Shown: piece after piece, positions 46,193-58,400 of the stretch
How the letters are laid out: every line of letters begins with the position of its first letter
Numbering within the stretch: the stretch's first letter is position 1
Assembly (NCBI GenBank): GCA_963920665.1
Contig: OY987264.1
Span: forward strand, 33,150,906-33,214,905
DNA: 64,000 nt
Reading direction: 5' to 3'
Source: Straminergon stramineum
Taxonomy: Eukaryota; Streptophyta; Bryopsida; Hypnales; Calliergonaceae
Position numbers and translations under genes: made by a program
The notes under the pieces: model-generated
What the model saw: the letters and a program-made list of their open reading frames with translations, nothing else
The model's database searches: none
What the model was told of the DNA's origin: nothing

Positions 46193-48644
46193 ACTCACTA
46201 TGTGAATTCAGTACACTGTCCCATTCAGTTGTTGGAGGTTAAGATTGTGCACTTTTGCATTGGAGAGTGGAAAAACTTAGCTTAATAAGAATTTCAAGAG
46301 ATTCCATCCCTCACTTAACTTAGACGGAGCTAACTTACTTACGCACCCTGATTGACGAGTTTTTATTTTTAAATAAGTTTAGTGGGGGAAGCGTGTCAAT
46401 TCGAAATGGAACTTATGATAATACAGTCTTGAATTGCTCACCCAATTTGTCATGTTCTTTGATTCTCAACTACACTGATTTGTTCTAAATAGTGTGTGTG
46501 CCACGCACTCATTTAACTTACTACTGTCACACTAATTTGCTAATTTACCCCTCTGGCTGAAACTCATTGTTAGGAGGCAGTCACTTGTTTTATTAATATT
46601 TGTGAGCATCAATGCAGCTCAGGATTTTGGACTAGACTGGCAGCAGCGCTAGAGAAATACGAGGAGCTCCCCTAATAATTCTCCAAAACATTGTTTTAAC
46701 TTACCAATGAGGCCGGGGTCCTTTTGCATCCTTGAAAAGGGACCCCTCTAGTGAACAAAATTGTCTTATAAGTATGGCTCTTCAGTCAACCCCAATTTTT
46801 GAATTAAATTGAAAAGTCCCTCTCAAGTATCTAGCAAAGTGTAATACCTTCGTAGCAGAGGGAGGATCATTGTCTAGTTATATAATGTTATGTTCCTCCT
46901 TGTGCAAGAATCAGCCATTAGAAGGGATTTGAGGCCATGGGAAAGCCGTTTCAGGCATGTTCTCTGTGATGTCCGGGAATGACTATCTATTGTCGGAAAA
47001 AATATATATTTTTTGAAATACAAAAAGAAGTTGAAAAAAAAACTTCATTTTTATTTATTTTTTATTTTTTGACGTGACATAGTCTCAGCCACATCAGATT
47101 GCAGTAGTGGAGTGGTTCTTGCATTCCCTGCAGCTTGGGAAATCACAGTCTTGTCAAGGCCTCAAATCTCCCCTAATGAGGTTCTTCTTCAATGGTCACT
47201 CTCAAAATCTTCTAGATTTTGTAATTCCATCATCATTGTCTTACCAATGAATTTTCTTCCAACAAAAAATTTACACTAGCTACAATCTTTCAATGTCTAA
47301 AAATCAATAGTTTCAAACTTAAAGTACTAAATTCATTGCATTTGGGATAGATTGACCTTGGCATGTCCTATCACCTCACAAAAATGATGAATCCTCTCAA
47401 CTAATCGAAATGGAGTTGAAAATGGTAATAAAAGGGTGGAACTACAATAAACACAAGAAGAACACCAATTTGTCCAAGAACAAATTATGATCAAGAACAT
47501 GAACACCATACCAAGGAGCTCCAAAATTAGAGCATGCAAGTCAAGAAGAAGTTGGCGTATTATGCAACCCTCCAATACAAAAGACAAGGTCGACAACAAG
47601 TATGCGAGCCAACAACAAGTAAGGAAGACAACGCATAGGGCAAGCAATTTAGCAATGGTGACATGCAAGAGCCTACAATGGGTGGAATTAGAGCACATTA
47701 GTGCCTACCACAAGGATTTGACTCAAGCTCAATATGCAAGGATGCCACACTTAATTGTTTTTGGACTATTTAGTGAATTTTGGACAAAAGATTGGGAGAT
47801 CTCCGGGATAATAAACCTCCAGAGATCTACAAATGTTTCTATAGATCTACAGATGTTTTGTATTGATCTCTAGATAATTTATATAGATCTCTCAATGTTT
47901 TGCCTTATCTTTTGATGACCATTTTTTTCTATTATTAATTTTGGACTTTCAAAAGTCCAAAAGTAGTTAAATGTGGCATAAGGGATTTGACATTTGAGAG
48001 CAATTGTTCATCAATGGTGAAAGTAAAAGTGTAACAACAAATTATATATCAAGTATGTACAAGATGCATTTTTCATTTACACAAGATACATTCCATTTAT
48101 ACAATTTTAAATGATTTTCAAATATATTCAAGTCAAAGTTTAACAATTTCAATAACCATGGGTCATATACCAGTAATCTACTAAGACATGCCAAAGAATG
48201 TATATCTTGTTTGTGGTATGGAAAAGTATTTTTCAAATTTGTTTTGGCATTTTAGAAAAGAGGTTCATAATTGAGTCTACAAGGTTGCAAACATTATGAT
48301 TCACATTTAACTTTTAAACCATGATTGCATTTTGCTTCAAATTTTGTACAAATCTACAATATCTTTCATATTATAACTTTTGTGTTTTCACTTTAAATTT
48401 ATAATTTATGCACTCATTCTTGTATTGTGTCTTTTTTGATACAAGTGTCTCAAATTTCAACCCAATATTAATAGTGAGTCTCTATATAACCTTATGCAAT
48501 CAACTTCCTTGTTCTCAAAGGTATGTGGACCTCAAATCACCAAGAATCCACTTGCAATTTCTAGTTTAGATCCTAGTTGCAGCCTATTGCATACTAATGT
48601 AGTAAAAATTCTACAAGCTAGGTTTGCAATATGACAACTTCAAC
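46193..48644. other. AT-rich spacer
   Basis: About 2.4 kb with no recognised gene. A 128-codon plus-strand frame at 47487-47873 looks like no known family, has unremarkable composition, and is not called. Confidence 0.4.
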
Positions 48645-48832
48645 CACTACAAGAGAAAGGTGTGTTTTAAGTATAGTCCCAATAGTATAGTCATGTAAGT
48701 GTTGGCCTTTTAGGAGATGTTTTGTAAAATTTTACTAGAAATACATATGTTTTCAATAAATTTTCATTAAAAATCTCTTAACATGTCAATACTTGTAGGA
48801 CTATACTTAAATCACACCTTCCTCTTATAGTG
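48645..48832. mobile_element. CACTA-like miniature element (188 bp)
   Basis: Left end CACTACAAGAGAAAGGTGTG and right end, inverted, CACTATAAGAGGAAGGTGTG. The pairing continues through a TTAAGTATAGTCC block. The flanking triplets are AAC (left) and AAT (right), so the duplication is imperfect. Non-coding. Confidence 0.75.
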
Positions 48833-49713
48833 AATAATAATTTGGATTTGGAAGGTTGGAATCAAATTGAAAAATTACCATTTGTGAATTCAATGAATAC
48901 TACCATACATGTTCTACACACATAGCAAAATGTTCATTCATTATTCCACAAGCTTGAAGAACACTTTGGATTACCATTTCAACAACTTAGAGAATTGAAA
49001 TAGATACATTATAATCCAAATGAACTATGATAGTTCCCTCCAAGGACAATAAGAGGAAGCTTCTACTTTTATCATCTACAATGAGTCTTTCTTTGTCCCA
49101 AAATAAAGTTGAACAAAATACATGAGACTAATTCTCAGATCCAAAGTCCTACTTCCTAAAAAAATTGTGAACCATATAAGACAAAGCATGTGCATTGATC
49201 CAAGGGAAAACAAAGGGATGGCATTGTGGCAATGGATCATCCTACCTTTGAGTAGGCAAACATATTTCGGACCGAATTTTGCTCTCTTCCATTTTAAAAT
49301 AGTATCAATTTCACACAATGTGCAATTGAGTTCAAAGGGTTGAAATTAGATTGAAAATTCACCATTCATTAAACCCCAAAGTCCCAAGAATCTCCTTGGG
49401 GGACTCATGAAGGTTTAAGCAAGTACCTACAATCTTATTTTTTGCAAGATTTTTTTAATGTTTTTCAAAGATTCAAGAGTCAAGAAAATTCATATTAATT
49501 ACTTATCTCATCCAAAAATTATAATCTTCTTTTTTTGAAAATTTATGATTTCCAATTGCTAATTCTAAAAATAAAAAAAATAAAATCTTGAAAAAGGTGC
49601 CTCCAACTACATTCAATTGCTTATTTTGACAGTTAGGGGTGCTTTCCCTTAGTGGGAGTGCATTTTAGGCAAGAAATCAATATGTACATGTCAGTATTAG
49701 AAAGGTGTCCGTT
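48833..49713. other. AT-rich spacer
   Basis: No gene or repeat recognised. Confidence 0.4.
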
Positions 49714-49944
49714 TTAACCCTTGAAAGGCCTTTAGGGTCCCTCTACACGACTCATATTTTGCTTTATAACTCTTCAATTGTGGTTTAATATGTGAATTAT
49801 GATACATTTTTATTTATGTACTACCATGATTATGAATTTCCTTTGTACTAAAAAGTATTTGGTCAATGTTTCTCTGATCAAATACCACCAAATACATAAT
49901 ATACTGTACAACCGCAAAGGGCTTTCAGGCCCTTCTAGGGTTAA
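49714..49944. mobile_element. TTAA-bounded miniature element (223 bp plus targets)
   Basis: TTAA at 49714-49717 and 49941-49944. The ends are CCCTTGAAAGGCC and, inverted, CCCTAGAAGGGCC (11 of 13 matches). CCCTAGAA is close to the piggyBac terminus I know. No coding frame. Confidence 0.72.
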
Positions 49945-52404
49945 GTGCAGTTACCTCATGCGCACTGATCAAAGGGTCCACAATGGGCTTCTTAAGCTTA
50001 CCTCGGTGACAAACACATGTTTCGCCTCTTCACTCTGAGTCTGTGGCTTCACTTGTGTGACCCTGGCATAATGAGATAAGCTTAAGCTCCACTGGCACAC
50101 TGCTTCCGTCTCACGCTCACATTGAGTCTCAGTTTGACTGCAGTATATTAAACTAATTTTGACTGTCACATGAAGCGTTGCTGCGTGCAAACGAGGTTCT
50201 TCCCTGAAGAGAATTTTGGGTTTTCTTTTTCTATTTCGGCTTCTAATTTCCATGTCGAAATCCCCGGATTTTCTAACCGTTTTGTCGTTTCCCAAATTTG
50301 GAATTCTCAATGAATGATGAGAAACGGTGAGTGAGTCACAGGCATTACTCAGTACAGCACTCAGGTGCGAGATGATATAGTAAAATAAAATTGCAGGGCA
50401 TTGAATTAAAATGGTTTATAACTGAATGCGGTCCTTCTTGGTGGTTTCGAAACCTCGGTGGCAGGAAATTTTCACAAGTTGAGCGGAGATTTGGGAGGCC
50501 GGGCTTCTGTAGTTCTGTGGCTTAAGTTTCAAGGCAACGGATATTTTTCGATTGACAGTGGTGGTGGGGGCAATTATTCTATGTTTGGATCCCACCTAAT
50601 TTGACACAGAATGTTAGTATCTCACATTCGTCAACACTTTTTATTCCAGGAATCAGTGGAAATCATTTTTTGATTATTCTTTAATTATTGTTTTCCAAGA
50701 ATCGAAAACATTATTAATAAACTAATTTTTTTTAAACTAATTTTTACTCAAAATTAGAACTGAGATTTATAATTAGTCAAAGACAGGGATCAATACTGTA
50801 CATGACTTGTTCGCTGTCACTGCTGGAATTTTCTGTGACCACTAATAGAGTCCATTGTGGGTACTTCGGCACTCAGGTGTTCACTGCATGAAGAAGAAAA
50901 AGAAAGAACTCCAATCTCTTTTTGAGATTAGTTGGCATGAATTGAGAGTCTAAGTATTGATCTAGGATGCCACAAGATGCTCGTAAGAGCAAGGTGAGTG
51001 ACGCTTTCTATCCCAGCTCTTGAGAAACGATATTTTCATTTTCAATATACCAACATGTTGCACAAGAATGTGTTATTTTATGTTTTTGAATACACGAAAA
51101 TGCGTAGAAACACTAATAGAACTTCTATCAAGTCTCACAATTGGAAAGAAGGGATATTTCATTTAAAATGGCGATATGCCACAAATTTGGCACTTTTAGA
51201 TTTAGATTGTGCGGTCTGAAATCTATACCAACCCTAGAAAATGAATGGAAAAATGGCATATGAATACTGCCATTTTAACAAAATATTTGCTGAAGGCAAT
51301 AACATCAAACAATCTATCTTGCTCTCTTTTAGACATGCAATAGAAAATTCAAAATTGTCTTATCAATCATTAGAATGAAGATGGCTCTAAAGAACATAGA
51401 TTGTTACATTGTTAGAGGTCACACAATTTATCCTTGAAGGGATGTAGGATATCATATACAGGATCCATACATGAGACTCTCGGAGGATGAATTGTTACTA
51501 TTGAGATATGCCAAGAGGCATATTGTTGAAAATTTGGATTATAAATTCAACAATTAGCATCTTTCATTTGGATGTCATTTCAACATTGAACCTTATCATG
51601 CTCAAATATGGCACTATACAAATAGAGTTGGTAATCATATTAATTGTTGCTTCTCATACATACTAGAGTTGCAACAAGGAACCATATTGTGAGTGCCGTG
51701 TGTCATGTGATTTAGCTTGATCAACATGAAAGACACACTTTAGTGAATACAACATACCTCAATTCATGCACCTTCAATGTCAAATACACAGAAAAAACAC
51801 ATGCTGGGACCACAATTGGGCTCCCCAGCCATCCACTGTTCTCTGAAAGGTTAACTTACAGAGTACACCCATGCCAATTAGACCACACTCTCAGCTCCTA
51901 GTCAATCTCAGGAAATGCAAGGATTTAAATATTTAATTGTGTACATTGCAAATCGTTTAGATACAAGGTGAAAAAAGGCCTAAAAATTTCAATATCTACA
52001 AACTGAAAAGGATGATTGTTCCATAATGCAAAACTCAAAATTGCCATATGACCCATATCTACCAATACGGTGCACAACCTTATGACTCCAGAAAGAGTGT
52101 AGATCGACTGTACCCTCGGGGTGGCGAACCCAATGCAATTTGCCCCACCCATGATGGGACTTCGACTGAGAAAACTGCAAGGGTGTCGTTAACGCTAATC
52201 TCTGCACCCCGAATTTACCTAATCCGTGAATTTTGTACAAGTACTTGGCGCTTTGCAATCTGCTTTTCTGATCTCGGATCGATCAGTAATTCGTTTCCAG
52301 CCACCCTGCAGTTCCAAATTTCAACCCCTATAAAGTTCCGGTCTACACTTCTAGTCAGATGCCCAAGAGTACGTTCGACTGATTTCTCTTCCCCAAGAGT
52401 TTCT
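49945..52404. other. Spacer downstream of the F-box gene
   Basis: The stretch 49950-50560 is less AT-rich and could be transcribed, but I see no recognisable product. The remainder is AT-rich with no feature I can support. Confidence 0.4.
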
Positions 52405-52600
52405 CCGATTTCTATCACTCCACAGAGTTCCATACATTTCTAGTCACACCGGAATTCCACTGATTTCAGACACCCTGGAGTTCCACAGATTTCTAGTCAA
52501 TAGCTCAATAGTCTCAGGCACCCCGGAGTTCCAACTGAATGCTAGGCCACTCTTGACTTTCAGGTAGTCCGGAGTTCCAGTGATTCAGTCACGCGGGCGT
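52405..52600. repeat. Degenerate short repeats downstream of the F-box gene
   Basis: Recurring units of about 27-50 bp built on a CACYCYGGAGTTCCA..GATTTCTAGTCA theme (for example near 52425, 52450, 52478, 52525 and 52570). Spacing is irregular. They lie within 250 bp of the F-box stop codon, probably in its 3' region. Confidence 0.5.
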
Positions 52601-52655
52601 TTCGATCTCTCGGGGGATGGATGTACGTGGAGTAGTTGTGCAGGTGGGAAACTAG

Positions 52656-53816
52656 CTAGGGGTGAATGTCCACTCTCAAGTGGACACTGAATCCCCCATA
52701 AGCCGACATGCTCTTCATTTTACTTCCCGGACTACTCGGCAAAATGTGCCAAAAGCGCTCTTCCAGATCATACAACCAACGCTCGCCCGTAGTGACCGAG
52801 ATGAAGCACAGTCCCTCCGACTCATCGTAACTCCGATACCCACACACCTTGAAGTGATCCAGGAACTGCTTGCTCGGACCGAGTGGCACCTCCTCCAGAG
52901 CCGTCGTAATCCGTAGTCCCTTTGGATCGAGTTCCGAGATTTGCACGCGATCCGAGCCTTCGTACTTCTGCTTCATCACCCGACTGATCATGAGAATGCG
53001 CCCGTGGTACTGCACCAGGTGCACGTTGCTATGCATTCCGGGAAGATTCACGTGGTAAGACTCCCACAGTCCCGTTTCCATGTCGAACGTGGAGATTCCC
53101 GTTTTGCACTCCGCGGCGCACACAAGCACGGACGGATTCATCGCCGTCACGGCCGTGCTCGGGCTGCGGTCGTAATACGGGAAGCTGTGTCGCGACGGGA
53201 CGGAGTCGAACTCTGTCCACGCCATGCTTCTCGACTGGTACGACCACGTCGCAGCCCTGTCGTGATCGATGAGGAGGACTCGGTAGGTGTCGGTGAGAGT
53301 GTCCACCACCATAGCCACGAAAACGGGCAAGTTGTGGTACGCTTTCGCGTCGCCCCAGTGAGGGAGGATCTGCCACGCTCGCGTCGCGGGGTTGCAGACT
53401 CCCACCACGACTTCCCGGTGAGTACTACTGCCGCCCTTGTACCCTACGAAGCATATCAATCCGCCTCCGACTGACGTGATGTAGAAGTCGCGGATGGGCA
53501 AGCAGTCGAGCGACATGTTGAACCAGTTCTTCGCTACGGGGCAATAAAGGGAGCTGCTGCGAAGGTAGTATAGCTCGGGGCCAGTGGCTTGCTGGAAGAA
53601 ACTGAAGGCGCTAAACGCGGGCTCGTTCACGGTGAGCACATAAGCCGGGCACTGGGTCGTGAGAGCGCGCTGGGTGATCAGGAAACGCGACGTGCGCAGA
53701 AGCTCGTTCCATTTCGTGCTGACGCCGCGCATTGGGAGAAGCTCCGGCAATGGTAGGTGCGCCAGGATGAGCTCCAGCAGGGGCTCGGGGAGGGTGCCCC
53801 AGAGAGCGGGGTCCAT
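52656..53816 (-). CDS. F-box protein with kelch-like / F-box-associated domain
   Basis: A 386-residue protein from the ATG at 53816. The F-box is at residues 1-50 (LWGTLPEPLLELILAHLPLPEL..RGVSTKWNELL), followed by about 300 residues with the alternating hydrophobic/Gly pattern of plant F-box/kelch-type proteins (YFYYLRSSSLYCPVAKNWF-like block, GGGLICFVGYKGG, VVVGVCNPATRAWQILP, YGGFSVHL). Such proteins are substrate receptors of SCF ubiquitin ligases; the target is unknown. The open frame extends upstream to 53957 and would add a hydrophobic leader. That part contains a pyrimidine-rich tract and CCAG|G acceptor (exon starting 53866), so it is probably 5'-UTR intron read as protein. The coding region is intronless and much GC-richer than its surroundings. 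Confidence 0.85.
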   Translation of the reverse strand: MDPALWGTLPEPLLELILAHLPLPELLPMRGVSTKWNELLRTSRFLITQRALTTQCPAYVLTVNEPAFSAFSFFQQATGPELYYLRSSSLYCPVAKNWFNMSLDCLPIRDFYITSVGGGLICFVGYKGGSSTHREVVVGVCNPATRAWQILPHWGDAKAYHNLPVFVAMVVDTLTDTYRVLLIDHDRAATWSYQSRSMAWTEFDSVPSRHSFPYYDRSPSTAVTAMNPSVLVCAAECKTGISTFDMETGLWESYHVNLPGMHSNVHLVQYHGRILMISRVMKQKYEGSDRVQISELDPKGLRITTALEEVPLGPSKQFLDHFKVCGYRSYDESEGLCFISVTTGERWLYDLEERFWHILPSSPGSKMKSMSAYGGFSVHLRVDIHP

Positions 53817-53866
53817 CCATACTTGCTTCGTCGGATCAGAAAGGCTCGACAAGTTCACGTTCAATC

Positions 53867-53868
53867 CT
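53867..53868 (-). promoter_or_regulatory. Probable 3' splice site in the F-box 5' UTR
   Basis: On the minus strand, CTGGTGTTCTGTTTTCCAG ends at 53867 and is followed by GATTGAACG. This is a typical acceptor 50 bp before the preferred ATG. The matching donor was not identified. Confidence 0.55.
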
Positions 53869-53959
53869 GGAAAACAGAACACCAGACAGAAACTTGTCAC
53901 CCTCAGGATCGATCCAAGCAACAACCCGACCAAAACTAGTACACATCCAATCAACAAAC

Positions 53960-56007
53960 CAGGAACTCAGACAGCAAACCACCTCACATGCAACCCGAAA
54001 CCCGAAACCAGACTAGTCAGTGTCGTGCTGGTTTCCATTCAATCAACAAACTAATTCTGACAACAAACCGGTGTACATCCGATCAACAAATTTAAGTTGT
54101 GCACAATTCGTAATCCTCGTATCTGATCATCGACGTCAGCCAGAAACCAATCACTGTAGCCAGCATTTGCACGTACCAGGCATCGTGTATATCGATCGCC
54201 ACTCTCTTTATTTCCTTGCGAGCATTCCAACCTGATCGAATGTGCCGGTGAGCATGAGTCTGGCACCAGGAATTCAACTACTTCTTGTCTGTACAAGTCG
54301 GTGATCTGGAGGAGCTACCCACTTGCAGCTTGCGTCAAATCAACGAAGAGCCTCAACCATGATCGATCGGCTACAACTGCTAGCGAATAGGTGAGCATGT
54401 CCCAGTGAGTTCCAGTAAGTTGCATAAGATCGACAATTCAATGTCAATATATAATGTGCAAGGAAGCTAGCGGCAGCACTCGAACGTACTCTGCCATTGC
54501 AGGCTGCGCTGGAAGTAGCTAGCAACAAGAAACTCACTGGATGAATGGCCTTCAGAAAGCGAATGTTGACGCGAGCTAGCTTCCAATACCAATTGAACGG
54601 TGAGCGACCCGGGTTTGTGTATCCCCCACGAGTATGACAATTCGGGCTAACAACGATTCGCAATCCATGTGGCCTCCACTAACTCCCTCCCCCTGAAATA
54701 AGTAAAACCAGTAATCGTCCATTAAGAAACCAATAAATCTATTGAATAAAATCAGAGGATTTTCATATGAATCAGGAATATCTCCTTTGGTTGTTTCTAT
54801 TCCTGTGCGTGGATTCCAGGGTGGGCCAGAGGCGTATAAAAATACGAGCGAGGTCTTATTATAAGTCACCAACGTGGTCTTCGGTCGCCTTGAAGGAACT
54901 AGTAGAATTCTATTTACAATTTTATGGCAGAATGTTCCAGTGTTCCCCTACAAGCAACAAAGGTTGTATAAGCGAAGTGGCGTCGATTGTGGGCTGCCTG
55001 CCATCGGAACAGCTGAATTCATGTGAAGAATTGTACCCAGTGAAGTGCCATGCCCCGAGTGTCAGGCTTGGCACCGGATTCGTTTTTCTTCACTCATGCA
55101 TGGAAGGACAGGAGAACCAACGCAAACGCGTGGTAAAAACATTGGACTGCAACCCTTAAACGTCTGCTTGAGCAGCCATTTCGTCGCTGATGGATGGTCA
55201 AACAGTGCCAGAACTTACTCAAAATAGATTATTTTCATCCAGCTTTTTTGAGGAATGTTTCTTCAGTGTGTGCAACTTTTGGTGGTGGAAAGCTTCTACT
55301 CCGTAATTGAATTGAGTGACTAGAGAATATTTTAGAGAAGAAGATGTCAGTTTCCTGGATCATAAGAGATGTCTTTCCTTTTCTTCTTAATGCTCACCGC
55401 TCATTTCCAAGAAAAAAAAAAGAAAAAAAAGAGATGTCTTTCTAGTGTATTAATTTGGCAACTCCTATCAACTTATTTTTCATTTGCATTTTAGTCAATA
55501 GAATAGATCTTTTTTGAATTTTTGCCCAACTTATGAAATGAAGCTTACTGAGTCTAGTTTCTACTCCAATTTGAAATTTTGGAAAATTACCCAAATTAAA
55601 TATTTTATGACCATTTGAACTTTGGGTTTGTTACCATGGTCTATGGATTTATTAATTATAGAAAGACACAAGAATTTGGTTTACACCATGATGTTCTTCA
55701 CCGCAATGTACAACCATGGAGAAATTTTCAGATTTTTTAAGCTTATTTTATATTTGATATGAATTTTTTTACTTTTTCTTCAAAAATTCAGAAATAATTT
55801 GAAATTTTTATGGTATATAGAAGACATGTGATTATATCTTTGAAAAATAAAAATAGAAAAATTTCATTTGAATTTAGCCACAAAATGAACCATACAAATT
55901 CAAGGATTTTGAAGTTCATCCACACAATCATAGGTTATGTCCTTTCAAGGTTAATGGCTTTAGATGAAATAGAAGGAGGGTTTTCTTTTGGAGGATTAGG
56001 TTTCTAT
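53960..56007. other. Upstream region of the F-box gene and spacer
   Basis: To about 54700 this is moderately GC-rich with several ATCAACAAAC repeats (near 53950, 54042 and 54082), probably intron, leader and promoter. A 130-codon plus frame at 54767-55159 resembles nothing I know. From 55200 the DNA is AT-rich and without features. Confidence 0.4.
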
Positions 56008-56552
56008 TAAGGTAAACCAACCTATGATAGGCAAAATAATTGGTTTGCCTTGTTGACATTATTAAAAATAAATACATTTTTTCCATATAAAGACATGTGT
56101 GAGAAATGGAGAGAGCAATTGAATTATTTTTTAACAAAGTAGGAATTAGTTATGAATCTTTGAAGTGTACCACCCAATTGGCCCCAAAGAACCTTTATAC
56201 TACCCCAAAACTACCAAAAAGTGTACTCATGATGGTCATCTCACCACCTAAATCAATCATAATGTTTCCTATTATGGCTACAACAATTCCTAAGAGGGCC
56301 ATATCATGAAGGAATATAAAAATCACTTCTTGTCATGAATTTACATTAAAAAGGTAGAAATCACTATAGCAATCACTAATAACTCCATCACCATCACCCA
56401 AGACATTGATTTTGGCCACTAACCAATCCAATAAAATCCTAATCTCATTTATTAGAAAATTATGTCATGGTTTGGTGTAAGACTATAATGGGCCATTTCT
56501 TAAGTATTTGCATTGGACAATTTGCATGTCAATCATAGGTTGGTTTACCTTA
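56008..56552. mobile_element. Miniature element family C, copy 1 (545 bp)
   Basis: A perfect inverted repeat of 21 bp, beginning TAAGGTAAACCAACCTATGA at 56008 and mirrored at 56532-56552. The interior (56100-56420) is similar to 61545-61860. The termini TA|AGGT.. resemble family A, suggesting a TA target. Non-coding. Confidence 0.78.
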
Positions 56553-56873
56553 GTCAAATTAGTCAAAGAGCACAAATAAAGCGGAACTATACAAGTAACA
56601 TGAATTTCAAGTTTTGGATGGGAAGGCATGGGGGGGTTGAACAAATGGACCTAAAGATTTTTTTGAGTAGAAAGGTAGCATTGATATTGAGTGTGGGAGT
56701 CCTTCTGCAATGTATCTACTTAATATTTATGACAGATGGAAATTCTAAATGCATGCTAGGAATTGGAGATTATTGTTCAATTAGCTAAGACAAGTTAAAA
56801 AATTAAAAATTAACCAACTTTAAAATAATGGGCAGATTTTACTCGAAGACAAAGGTAAATTTGCTTGGTCTAT
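56553..56873. other. Spacer
   Basis: A 91-codon frame (56513-56788) overlaps the end of family C and is not recognised. Nothing else supported. Confidence 0.35.
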
Positions 56874-57864
56874 AGGAGGCAACCCTTTTCCAATGCCCCC
56901 CCCCCCATTTCCGCTCTATAGATCTATTTATTTCTATTCAAATACTCCCTCCATCCCCAAATGATCTTCAGGTTTTCCTTAATATTTTGTTCCAAAATGA
57001 TCTTCCAATTTCCTGTTCCTTGAATCAATTTTAATTATTTGCTAACATTGACATACATATTGCACATGCTATTTATTATCAACAATGAACCCAAATCAAT
57101 GTGGCTTCCTCCTGAAAATAGGAGGTCAACTTCCTAGCTCCTTCTTAGCAATGGGTAGCCTTCAAGACTTGGACCAATCAGGATAAATCTCCACATCATA
57201 TTGAATTGTTGTCATTTGAAGTGTACTAACAAGCTCACCACTTGATAAGGGCCACTGAAAAATTGGATAACTATATTTAATCACTATAGTATTCCCTGCA
57301 ATTGGCACTCCAAATTAATGGCCACCAGTGCTCTCTCATAATGCCTTCAAAATCAAACTTTTTAGCTGCCTAAAACTACATTTTGAAAATTAATTTAAAA
57401 CTCCAAATTTTTAGGATGAAAGGAGAGAATTGAACTCTACTCATAGCTTAAAATGGGTCTAAAAATTGTTATTTTTAGACTTAATCTGAAACATTTTGTC
57501 TATCGGGAAGATCATTTTGGGACGAAGGGAGTACTATTGAGCAGTGATTAATTATAGTGTAGTTCCCTAAGAAGTTGTGGCAAATTACTATAGGCTACAA
57601 GACTCTCAATACTACAACCAAACCATGGTCAATTTTGCAACTAGTCCTTCGTCTAAAATAAGAAGGCCTATATCACCAATATGGATCAAACAAAATCTTG
57701 AGCTAAAAAATTCATAGTAATTATGTATTAAGAAATAAAATTTTAAAAAATTATAAAATCCTTCCAAACTCTATTTTTTACATGAGAATATTTCTCCACT
57801 CAAGAAACCTTCACTCCATGTATGTGTAATTGCTTGAGTGGTTGAAAATGGGTCATATGCCTTA
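56874..57864. repeat. Miniature element family B, copy 2, interrupted
   Basis: Left end AGGAGGCAACCC (56874) and a decayed right end near 57864. Subtracting the nested 587-bp Stowaway-like element and its TA leaves about 400 bp, the length of the copy at 45656-46052. The interior (57545-57850) aligns with 45725-46050. Confidence 0.65.
56945..57531. mobile_element. Stowaway-like (Tc1/mariner) miniature element (587 bp)
   Basis: Left end CTCCCTCCATCCCCAAATGA and right end, inverted, CTCCCTTCGTCCCAAAATGA, both continuing TCTTC. TA flanks both sides (56943-56944 and 57532-57533). CTCCCTCCRTYCC with a TA target is the Stowaway signature. It is somewhat long for that group, and an internal third copy of AAAATGATCTTCC lies near 56994. 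Confidence 0.85.
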
Positions 57865-58400
57865 TTGTGTGAATGTGGGTTAGTTTGGCCAAACCAAAAT
57901 GGAAAGGCCTTCAATTTAGCCCAGAAAGGACACAAGAAATAACCAAGTACAAAGTAGGGGCAAATTTTTTTGGTAATTAGTCATCCCCCCAAGGTTAGAA
58001 ATTTGGTGGGAAAAAAACTCTCAAGTTTAACTAATGTACGTGTGGTCTAACTTAACTTAGCCCTGGCTGATATGATGCTTAGAGCTCAAGTAAGTGTTTA
58101 ATTAATTGTACTCTAATGGTCGCGTACTGCAGTAGCAGACTGCCCATAATCATTCTGCATGGCACTGGAATTCAATTCCAGGACAAGTCAGTTCTTGTGG
58201 AGGTAAGGTACCACCAGTAACTTAATCCCTCCTAGAAAAATTTATCCTCTTCTAAGTTAAGTTCGGTAATATAGATTTTTTTTTTTTTTTTTTCTTTTGA
58301 AACCAGGAGAGTTCGGTGATATAGATTTCACCACTTGCCTGAATGAATGGTCTCCCAAATATAAACACAATGTCATAATTAAGGTGGGTAACCCCAAACT
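57865..58400. other. Spacer with T-rich tract
   Basis: A poly-T tract of about 18 bases lies near 58277. No gene seen. Confidence 0.4.

Noticed and set aside
47487..47873. 128-codon plus-strand frame
   Set aside because: Isolated, unrecognised, in AT-rich spacer with an overlapping frame of equal length on the other strand.
52941..53474. 177-codon plus-strand open frame
   Set aside because: It lies antisense to the F-box coding region. Its codons mirror that gene and it has no family signature.
54767..55159. 130-codon plus-strand frame
   Set aside because: No recognised motif, no neighbouring exon with matching phase, and composition like the surrounding spacer.
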